IMG/VR virus record: IMGVR_UViG_3300032213_000046
Location: 1-20,310 of that record
Length of the DNA stretch: 20,310 nucleotides
Origin: a virus
Reading direction: 5' to 3' (one strand)
Below are positions 14,993 through 20,310 of this stretch, in pieces (the stretch's first letter is position 1; each line of letters starts with the position of its first letter). A program made the translations under genes and the position numbers. The notes under the pieces are model-generated. The model worked only from the letters and a program-made list of their open reading frames with translations. It ran no database searches and was not told the DNA's origin.

Positions 14993-15646
14993 ATGCTCAA
15001 GCACGGTAACACGCCGGTCACCAAAGTCTTCATCCACTGCTCGGCTACGCAGCCGGATTGGATGGAGGGGAAACCATTATCCTCCAAAATCGCGGAGATC
15101 ACCCGCTGGCACAAGAAGCGCGGCTGGGGAACCATTGGCTATCATCACGTCATTGACCGTGACGGAACAGTGGCCGGGGGCCGCGACGAAAGCACGCCGG
15201 GGGCGCATGTCGCAGGCCACAACACCGGCTCCATCGGGGTGTGTCTGATTGGCGGTCACGGGTCGAGCGAGAACGACCCGTTCTCCAAGAACTACACCAC
15301 CGAGCAAGAGATCGCTCTTTTCAACCTTATTCAAGACATCAAGACCCGCGCCAGCATCACCCAGATCCGGGGCCACAACGAGGTTGCGGCGAAGGCGTGT
15401 CCGGGCTTCAACGTTAAGCGATGGCTGCAAGGCAAGCCCGCCAAGCCGAAGCTGACTGAGAGCAAAACCATGCAGGCGAGCGCCATCCAGATCGCCTCTG
15501 GAGCGGGCGCTGCGGCCACGGCGGTTGGCGCACTGGACGGCTACGCGCAGCTTGTTGTCATTGGTCTGGCGTTCGTCATCATCGCTGCTGGCGCATGGAT
15601 TATGCGTGAGCGCATCCGAAAGTGGGTTCGGGAGACATCCTCATGA
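14993..15646 (+). CDS. Endolysin: N-acetylmuramoyl-L-alanine amidase (T7 lysozyme-like) with C-terminal membrane anchor
   Basis: This is a 217-residue Amidase_2 enzyme that cuts the bond between muramic acid and the L-alanine of the peptide stem. Zinc ligands by comparison with T7 lysozyme: His15 (VFIHCSAT), His128 and Cys136 (GHNEVAAKACPGF), with Tyr50 (GYHHVI) and Lys134 as catalytic helpers. The catalytic domain ends near 145. After a Lys/Pro linker comes an Ala/Gly-rich stretch and one hydrophobic span (about 185-204, LVVIGLAFVIIAAGAWIM) with a basic RERIRKWVRE end. T7 lysozyme itself has no such span. ATG 14993 fits GAGGTGA (14982-14988); the GTG at 14990 is an alternative. The stop overlaps the i-spanin start. 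Membrane anchoring may hold it inactive until the holin fires; that is inference. Confidence 0.92.
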   Translation: MLKHGNTPVTKVFIHCSATQPDWMEGKPLSSKIAEITRWHKKRGWGTIGYHHVIDRDGTVAGGRDESTPGAHVAGHNTGSIGVCLIGGHGSSENDPFSKNYTTEQEIALFNLIQDIKTRASITQIRGHNEVAAKACPGFNVKRWLQGKPAKPKLTESKTMQASAIQIASGAGAAATAVGALDGYAQLVVIGLAFVIIAAGAWIMRERIRKWVRETSS

Positions 15647-15885
15647 TCTGGCTGCGTTGGGTCTTTTCGCCCGTGGGGCGCTGGCTGGCGACCATTGGAG
15701 CCGCCTTGTCCATCTTGTTGGCGGCCTATCTGAAGGGCCGTGCGGAAGGTAAAGCAGCTTTAGAGCAGGATCAGGCGCGGGAGCGCGAGCGGAGGGCGAA
15801 AAATGCGATTCAGGCTGATGATGCTGTGCGCCGCGACATTACTGCTGGTGGGCTGCTCAAGAACGACGGGCACCGGCGGGATTAA
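15643..15885 (+). CDS. i-spanin (Rz-like inner membrane spanin)
   Basis: This is an 80-residue protein whose ATG overlaps the amidase stop (ATGA) with GGAG (15631-15634) 8 nt upstream. One N-terminal membrane span (about residues 8-29, SPVGRWLATIGAALSILLAAYL) leads into a highly charged periplasmic helix (KGRAEGKAALEQDQARERERRAK) and a short tail, GGLLKNDGHRRD. This is the layout of Rz-type inner-membrane spanins, here shorter than lambda Rz. The o-spanin gene starts inside it in another frame, the usual hallmark of spanin pairs. It would pair with the lipoprotein to fuse inner and outer membranes after the cell wall is cut. Confidence 0.8.
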   Translation: MIWLRWVFSPVGRWLATIGAALSILLAAYLKGRAEGKAALEQDQARERERRAKNAIQADDAVRRDITAGGLLKNDGHRRD

Positions 15886-15991
15886 CGAGTGCGACTTCTG
15901 GCGACCAATCTCGTGGAGCCAGAAAGACACGCCCCAGACAATCACCGAAGTGAAGATCAATAACGCCAAGCGAGCGGCGTGGTGCAAGTAG
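15803..15991 (+). CDS. o-spanin (Rz1-like outer membrane lipoprotein)
   Basis: This is a 62-residue lipoprotein overlapping the i-spanin gene by 83 nt in the +1 frame, with GGAGGG (15791-15796) 6 nt upstream of its ATG. MRFRLMMLCAATLLLVGC is a signal peptide with an LVGC lipobox, so Cys18 is the predicted lipidated residue. The mature part (about 45 residues) holds CDFWRPISWSQKDTPQT and ends HN-type NNAKRAAWCK. I recall the same C-x-x-F/W-R-P-I...S-x-x-D-T...W-x-x-L-C pattern in phage o-spanins. Two further cysteines (30 and 61) could form a disulfide. It extends 106 nt past the i-spanin stop. Confidence 0.85.
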   Translation: MRFRLMMLCAATLLLVGCSRTTGTGGINECDFWRPISWSQKDTPQTITEVKINNAKRAAWCK

Positions 15992-16031
15992 CCAAAATCG
16001 TGTAAAGTCCAGCAAAATCGGCGGGATCATC

Positions 16032-16745
16032 ATGACGACAGGCTTAACCTACACAACATACAAGTCGCAGATTGCGACGATGGCGGTCGTCGAGGAGTCA
16101 GATCCCAACTTTCTGACGATCCTGCCAATGATGATTGATTACGCCGAGCTGCGGATGTACCGCGACTTGGACTTCCTGTTCACTTCAACCACGAACAGCA
16201 CGCAGACCTGCGCCGTCGGCAGCCGACAGATTACTGTTCCAGCGGGTACGTTCGTCGTCACAGATCAGATCAACGTGATCTCCCCCGCCGGCACTGCGAA
16301 CCCCGATGCCGGCACCAGAAATCCGCTCCTGCCGACGACGAAGGAGTTCCTTGATGCGGTTTATGGGACGCCGAGCGCGCCCGGACTGCCCAAGTTCTAC
16401 TGCGCTTTCAACGACAACGTGTTCCTGATCGGCCCATTCCCGGATCAGGCGTATCGCGTCGAGATCACGGGAACCTTTAGGCCCGCGTCGCTATCGGTCA
16501 GTACCCCAACGACGTTCATCAGTCAGTACCTGCCCGATCTCTTCGTAATGGCGTCAATGGTCTACATCTCGGCGTACCAGCGCAACTTCGGGCGCGCGAA
16601 CGACGACCCTCAGATGGCGATAACTTACGAGAGCCAGTATCAGGGTCTTTTGAAGGGTGCAGCCGTCGAAGAGGCGAGGAAGAAGTACGAGGCATCTGCG
16701 TGGTCCTCGCAGTCCCCGTCGCCTGTCGCCACCCCGACGAGGTGA
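16032..16745 (+). CDS. Tail adaptor-like structural protein (SU10 adaptor type)
   Basis: This is a 237-residue protein. Order of motifs: YTTYKSQIATMAVV near the N-terminus, a helix with ILPMMIDYAELRMYRDLDFL (about residues 30-49), a beta region with GSRQITVPAGTFVVTDQINVISP (about 64-86), LPTTKEFLDAVYG, VFLIGPFPDQAYRVEITGTFRP (about 130-151), FISQYLPDLFVMASMVYISAYQRNFG (about 162-187) and a helical end. I recall this as the phage adaptor family found in podoviruses such as SU10, lying between portal and nozzle. A weak purine run (GGCGGGA) precedes ATG 16032. It is 3 nt from the nozzle-like gene, in keeping with a shared assembly. The separate gp4-like gene at 5495 may form another ring of the same tail. 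Confidence 0.75.
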   Translation: MTTGLTYTTYKSQIATMAVVEESDPNFLTILPMMIDYAELRMYRDLDFLFTSTTNSTQTCAVGSRQITVPAGTFVVTDQINVISPAGTANPDAGTRNPLLPTTKEFLDAVYGTPSAPGLPKFYCAFNDNVFLIGPFPDQAYRVEITGTFRPASLSVSTPTTFISQYLPDLFVMASMVYISAYQRNFGRANDDPQMAITYESQYQGLLKGAAVEEARKKYEASAWSSQSPSPVATPTR

Positions 16746-16748
16746 TGC

Positions 16749-19262
16749 ATGCCTCATAATTCCTTGCGCCTCATCCCCGGCGTTGACCAGAACAAGACCC
16801 CGGCTCTCAACGAGGCCGCGATCTCAACGACCAGCTTTGTGCGGTTCATTTCTGACCGCACGCTCGGCGGGCTGGTTCAGAAGCTCGGCGGCTGGACAAA
16901 ATTCTTTCCGAACCAGATCGGCTCGACCATTCGCGCCCTGTGGGCGTGGGAGGACATCAACTCCAATTCATGGCTTGCTGTTGGGGCAACCCAGTCCCTG
17001 TCGGCCATCGTGGACGAGCCCGGCGCTAGCGCTAAAACCATCACGCCCCAGACCACAACGGCGTCAACTTCCATCGCCGTGACTGGCGCGTCGTGGTCTA
17101 GTGGCGTCGCGACGCTGACCTTCTCGACTTCGTTTCCGTTTCAGGCGGGGGCAACTGTTGTCGTCAGCGGCATCAGTCCGTCTGGATACAACGGAACGTA
17201 CGTTCTGACTGCCGGCGGCTCAGGGAGCATCTCTTACGCCATAGCATCAAACCCCGGCGCGTATGTAAGCGGCGGTACGATTACCAGCGCGCAGGGCATC
17301 CCCGTGTCGTTTAGCACGACGGCGGGCAGCTCTATTGTGCTTGTCGATGACACGGGCAGCACACTGGACGCTTTTGATGTCGTTGACATCAAGACACAGG
17401 TGAGCGTCGGCGGCCTGATCCTTTTTGGTCTATACCGCGTCACTCCGATCTCGGCGAACCAGTATTCCATTCAGGCGCGCGACGTTCTGGGCAATCCGGC
17501 ATACGCAACATCGACCGTATCCGGTGGAGGCGCTGTTCCGTCGTTTGAGTTCACCAATGGATCAGCCGTCGTAAAAGTCACGCTTAATAACCATGGCCTA
17601 CAAGTCGGCGACACGTTCCCTGTCCTGATTCCTGTCGTTGCTGGCGGCGTAACTATTGAAGGCAACTATCTGGTTCAGTCTCTGGACAGCGGCTCTCCGA
17701 CCAACATCTTCACTATTCAGGCTGCAAGCTCAGCGACAAGAGTACCAACGCTAACTGCTTCTGGTACTGGCTCAGTTGCCACCCTGACATTTCCGACATC
17801 GCCATCCTACACAATCCCTGTTGGCAGCACGATTGTCGTGGCGGGCGTGACGCCGGGCGGCTACAACGGCACCTACACGGTAACAGCATCGTCTCCGGGC
17901 AGCGTCTCCTACGCCAACGCAACGACGGGCGCGCAGACTGTCGCCGGAACTATTTTCGTCAGCGTCGTTAAGGAGAACAACAACCTCGCCGGGCTTCTTT
18001 ACTACAACGGCATCGGCCCGCTCGCGGTCAATTCTGGTTATGGTGTTGGTGGTTATGGAACCGGCGGCTACGGCTCCGGCATTCCTCCTGCCTCTGGAAC
18101 CGGCACGCCGATAACAAACATAACCGACTGGTCTCTTGATAACTGGGGCGAGACGTTAATTGCGTCGCCTCTGGATGGGCCTATTTACGAGTGGTCTCCG
18201 TCCGCCAACAATCCTATTGCGACCGTCATTCCAGAGGCCCCTCAGATCAACGAGGGTTTCTTTGTGGCGATGCCGCAGCAGCAGATCATCGCCTACGGCA
18301 GCACATTCAACGGCGTGAAGGATGCGCTTCTTATCCGCTGGTGCGATGTCGCTAACTACAACTCGTGGATTGGTTTGGTTACCAATCAGGCCGGCAGCTA
18401 TCGGATACCCAAGGGCTCCCGCATCATTCAGGGCATCCAAGGCCCGCAGCAGGGTCTTATCTGGACGGATCTCGCCATCTGGGCGATGCAGTACGTCGGT
18501 CCTCCCTATATTTACCAGTTCAACGAAATCGGAACTGGCTGCGGCCTGATCGGTCGCAAGGCCGCCACATCAGTGAACGGCGTGGTCTATTGGATGGGCC
18601 AGAGCCAATTCTTCCGGCTCGCTGGCGGCGGTGTTGAGCCTATCCGTTGTCCTGTTTGGGACGTGATTTTCCAAGACTTGGACACCAACAACCTCGATAA
18701 GATCCGCGTTGCGCCCAATTCACGCTTTGGCGAGATCTCATGGTTCTACCCGACCCAGTCGAACGGCGGCGAGGTGAGCCACTACGTCAAGTACAACTTT
18801 CTGCTTGACCAGTGGGACTTTGGAACTCTGGCCCGGACAGCTTGGATTAATGAAAGCGTCCTCGGCCCACCGATTGGTGCTGCTCCCGACCAGTTTATCT
18901 ACCAGCACGAGACATCGACGGACGCAGACGGTCAGGCCATCAACGCGAGCTTCCAGACGGGCTACTTTGTCCTGACGGAAGCGAATGTGAAGATGTTCAT
19001 CGATCAAATCTGGCCGGACATGAAGTGGGGTTACTACGATGGAACTCAGAACGCGCAGGTCCAACTGACGTTCTTCGTGGCCGACTACGCCGGCCAGACG
19101 CCCCTCCAGTACGGGCCGTTCCTCATGACGCAGGCGACCACGTTTTTGACGCCCCGTTTCCGTGGCCGCCTCGTTTCGATTAAGGTCGAGAGCAATGACA
19201 TCGGGTCGTTCTGGCGACTAGGCAACATCAGGTATCGATACCAAGAGGACGGGAAATACTAA
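16749..19262 (+). CDS. Large tail nozzle-like protein (P22 gp10-like role) with two inserted beta modules
   Basis: This is an 837-residue protein. The N-terminus, RLIPGVDQNKTPALNEAAIS...LVQKLGGWTKFFP, and the WAWEDINSNSWLAVGATQSL segment (about residues 66-85) are typical of large tail proteins I recall from proteobacterial podovirus-like phages. A TDWSLDNWGETLIASPLDGPIYEW stretch (about 457-480) and a C-terminal half rich in Trp, Tyr and Gly (CDVANYNSWIGLV; GLIGRKAATSVNGVVYWMG; HYVKYNFLLDQWDFG) look like beta-propeller blades of tail nozzles. Two related modules of about 70 residues (105-178 and 332-403) and a Gly/Tyr run (about 430-447) interrupt the core. It follows the adaptor gene by 3 nt and overlaps the next start (TAATG). 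Predicted to form the tail tip or seal the packaged DNA. Confidence 0.8.
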   Translation: MPHNSLRLIPGVDQNKTPALNEAAISTTSFVRFISDRTLGGLVQKLGGWTKFFPNQIGSTIRALWAWEDINSNSWLAVGATQSLSAIVDEPGASAKTITPQTTTASTSIAVTGASWSSGVATLTFSTSFPFQAGATVVVSGISPSGYNGTYVLTAGGSGSISYAIASNPGAYVSGGTITSAQGIPVSFSTTAGSSIVLVDDTGSTLDAFDVVDIKTQVSVGGLILFGLYRVTPISANQYSIQARDVLGNPAYATSTVSGGGAVPSFEFTNGSAVVKVTLNNHGLQVGDTFPVLIPVVAGGVTIEGNYLVQSLDSGSPTNIFTIQAASSATRVPTLTASGTGSVATLTFPTSPSYTIPVGSTIVVAGVTPGGYNGTYTVTASSPGSVSYANATTGAQTVAGTIFVSVVKENNNLAGLLYYNGIGPLAVNSGYGVGGYGTGGYGSGIPPASGTGTPITNITDWSLDNWGETLIASPLDGPIYEWSPSANNPIATVIPEAPQINEGFFVAMPQQQIIAYGSTFNGVKDALLIRWCDVANYNSWIGLVTNQAGSYRIPKGSRIIQGIQGPQQGLIWTDLAIWAMQYVGPPYIYQFNEIGTGCGLIGRKAATSVNGVVYWMGQSQFFRLAGGGVEPIRCPVWDVIFQDLDTNNLDKIRVAPNSRFGEISWFYPTQSNGGEVSHYVKYNFLLDQWDFGTLARTAWINESVLGPPIGAAPDQFIYQHETSTDADGQAINASFQTGYFVLTEANVKMFIDQIWPDMKWGYYDGTQNAQVQLTFFVADYAGQTPLQYGPFLMTQATTFLTPRFRGRLVSIKVESNDIGSFWRLGNIRYRYQEDGKY
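17060..17955 (+). repeat. Pair of homologous beta modules within the nozzle-like gene (17060-17290, 17742-17955)
   Basis: Both encode a pattern VATLTF...Vx(V/I)VV(S/A)G(I/V)(S/T)PxGYNGTYxVTA...GSxSYA...GGTI or AGTI. The first lies after ITPQTTT and the second after FTIQAASSATR. Protein similarity is clear but the DNA has diverged, so the copies are old or entered separately. Confidence 0.7.
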
Positions 19263-19615
19263 TGGCCTCGCTTGGAGATATCCTCACTACCCAAAAGAAT
19301 GGCGTTGTCGCCATCAACAACATATTTCAGGCGCTCTCTGCGCTGAACCCGACTTTTACTTCAGCGACCGTTACGGCATCTACCCTCGTCATCACCGGCA
19401 GCGGTCGGTTGATTTCGTTTTCGGTCGTGGTAGCGGGTAGCGCGAATGGGTTGATCCACAACACAGGCACGCCCTCCGGGGGCACGGCTGCAAACGCTCT
19501 CGTCGCGACGCCGACCACGGTTGGTGTGTATGCAGTCAACATGGTTTTCACAGACGGCTTGGTTATTGTTCCGGGCACGGGTCAGTCAATCAACATCACA
19601 TATTCGCAGGGGTAA
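19262..19615 (+). CDS. Small structural protein, beta-rich
   Basis: This is a 117-residue protein starting in a TAATG overlap with the nozzle-like gene. Residues 1-30 are helical (LGDILTTQKNGVVAINNIFQALSAL), and the rest is a small beta domain (SGRLISFSVVVAGSANGLIHNT; AANALVATPTTVGVYAVNMVF; GLVIVPGTGQSINITYSQG). I recall proteins of this shape directly after large tail genes in related phages, where they are called hypothetical or minor virion proteins. A short neck or tail-tip accessory is plausible. No motif fixes the function. It ends 3 nt before the next start. Confidence 0.75.
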   Translation: MASLGDILTTQKNGVVAINNIFQALSALNPTFTSATVTASTLVITGSGRLISFSVVVAGSANGLIHNTGTPSGGTAANALVATPTTVGVYAVNMVFTDGLVIVPGTGQSINITYSQG

Positions 19616-19618
19616 GAG

Positions 19619-20170
19619 ATGCCGCTCAAGAAGGGTTCATCTCAGAAGACGGTCAGCTCCAACATTTCAGAGCTGGTTCACTCTGGTCGCCCCCAGAAGC
19701 AGGCGATAGCCATCGCCCTGAAAACCGCGCGGGAAACTCGCGCCATGGGCGGTATGTCTCCCCCGAAGCCGCAAACGCCCGCCGCATCAAAGCTGCATGT
19801 CGGCCCAATTCACTCGCCGGTTGCCGGGCGCACAGACCACCTACCTATGCACGTCCCGTCTGGCTCGTATGTGATCCCCGCAGACATCGTTTCCGCGCTT
19901 GGCGAAGGAAACACGATGGCGGGGTTTCGCACTGTCAAGACGATGTTTGGCAAAGCGCCAGCCGGCGCGTATGCAGAGGGCGGGTCTGTCGGTGAGCCGG
20001 TGGCTATTGTTGCGGCTGGCGGTGAGTACGTCCTGACGCCGGACGAGGTCGCGTGGGCTGGCGGCGGGGACATGGACGCCGGCCACAAGGCGCTGGATCA
20101 GTGGGTGAAGCAGACCCGAGCGGAGACGATTAGTACGCTCAAAAAGCTACCGGGGCCTCGCCGTGACTGA
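19619..20170 (+). CDS. Conserved phage protein with PQKQAIAIAL N-terminal motif
   Basis: This is a 183-residue protein. Residues 1-40 are basic (MPLKKGSSQKTVSSNISELV, then SGRPQKQAIAIALKTARE), a short motif I recall from many phage and host proteins of unknown role (DUF6496-like, from memory). A Pro-rich linker follows. Residues about 58-150 contain HVGPIHSPVAGRTDHLPMHV, GSYVIPADIVSALGEGNT, an AEGGSVGEPVAIVAAGGEYV stretch and LTPDEVAWAGGGDMDAGHKALD. This middle part is typical of phage proteins encoded after nozzle genes and suggests a compact domain with an exposed helix at the end. A purine-rich AGGGG precedes the start. Possibly an internal virion protein; no catalytic residues were identified. 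Confidence 0.75.
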   Translation: MPLKKGSSQKTVSSNISELVHSGRPQKQAIAIALKTARETRAMGGMSPPKPQTPAASKLHVGPIHSPVAGRTDHLPMHVPSGSYVIPADIVSALGEGNTMAGFRTVKTMFGKAPAGAYAEGGSVGEPVAIVAAGGEYVLTPDEVAWAGGGDMDAGHKALDQWVKQTRAETISTLKKLPGPRRD

Positions 20171-20189
20171 GGCAAATAAGGGGAGAACT

Positions 20190-20310
20190 ATGGCAAACGA
20201 ACTGAAGGTCTGGGTGGGCACACCAGAAGACGTTTACGACATCATGGAGCTGGCGCTCGCGGCGTGCGACGAGAACGGCTTCGTTCAGCCAAACCCGGAG
20301 CGACTGCTTG
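20190..20310 (+). CDS. Start of a probable GNAT-like phage protein (partial, runs off the right edge)
   Basis: ATG 20190 has GGGGAG (20180-20185 region) about 5 nt upstream and the frame stays open to the window end, giving 40 residues: MANELKVWVGTPEDVYDIME, then LALAACDENGFVQPNPERLL. The helix MELALAACxENGFxxPxPxxLL matches, from memory, an acetyltransferase-like family that phages encode after the tail genes. The acetyl-CoA binding motif would lie beyond the edge, so the assignment rests on the N-terminus only. Confidence 0.6.
   Translation, partial: MANELKVWVGTPEDVYDIMELALAACDENGFVQPNPERLL

Noticed and set aside
15992-16031. Short direct repeat (CAAAATCG twice) as a promoter or operator
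   Set aside because: Two short copies of CAAAATCG in 40 nt without -35/-10 boxes or symmetry are too little evidence.

Overview
This window is a piece of a tailed double-stranded DNA phage or prophage. It covers the morphogenesis and lysis region, and every gene I accept lies on the + strand. The host is not visible. The high GC content, the Amidase_2 endolysin, the Rz/Rz1-type spanins with a lipobox (a Gram-negative lysis plan), and protein types I recall from proteobacterial and marine podovirus-like phages point to a Gram-negative, probably proteobacterial, host. The adaptor-like and nozzle-like proteins, and the absence of a tape measure, sheath or major tail tube gene, suggest a short-tailed (podovirus) particle. 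No tRNA, integrase, CRISPR array or replication gene was seen.

Layout. 1-883: two conserved small proteins next to the capsid genes, ended by a strong terminator (899-928). 929-2652: a structured leader, a predicted head decoration protein and a major capsid protein of the Mu gpT-like type, ended by a second UUCG-loop terminator. 2653-4947: a large inverted repeat, then a beta-rich structural protein, three small basic proteins and another beta-rich virion protein. 4957-7274: two paralogous free-standing GIY-YIG/NUMOD3 homing endonuclease genes that bracket an adaptor-like tail gene and a zinc-ribbon gene. 7277-14983: the host-recognition block. It holds a 951-residue collagen-like fibre, a small virion-associated protein, a GT2 glycosyltransferase with a helical repeat-like C-terminus, a membrane/coiled-coil protein (holin candidate), and a 1061-residue collagen-like tailspike with a pectate-lyase-like beta-helix. 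14993-15991: the lysis cassette, with a membrane-anchored amidase, an i-spanin and an overlapping o-spanin. 16032-20310: a second adaptor-like protein, a large nozzle-like protein, two minor proteins and the start of a probable GNAT-like gene.

Genes are tightly packed with TAATG, TGATG or ATGA junctions, which suggests long co-transcribed units with translational coupling. Two points stand out. First, endonuclease gene 1 begins with the same seven residues (MATSGTY) as the tail gene directly downstream, spelled with different codons. The first ~150 bp of that tail gene also looks lower in GC than the rest, which fits insertion inside the tail gene with restoration of its start from a donor. 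Second, two fibres rich in Gly-Pro-Thr triplets flank a glycosyltransferase. This raises the testable idea that the phage O-glycosylates its own collagen-like fibres on threonine. The fibre and nozzle genes also carry duplicated or inserted modules and a near-perfect 72-bp tandem repeat, all signs of rapid evolution.
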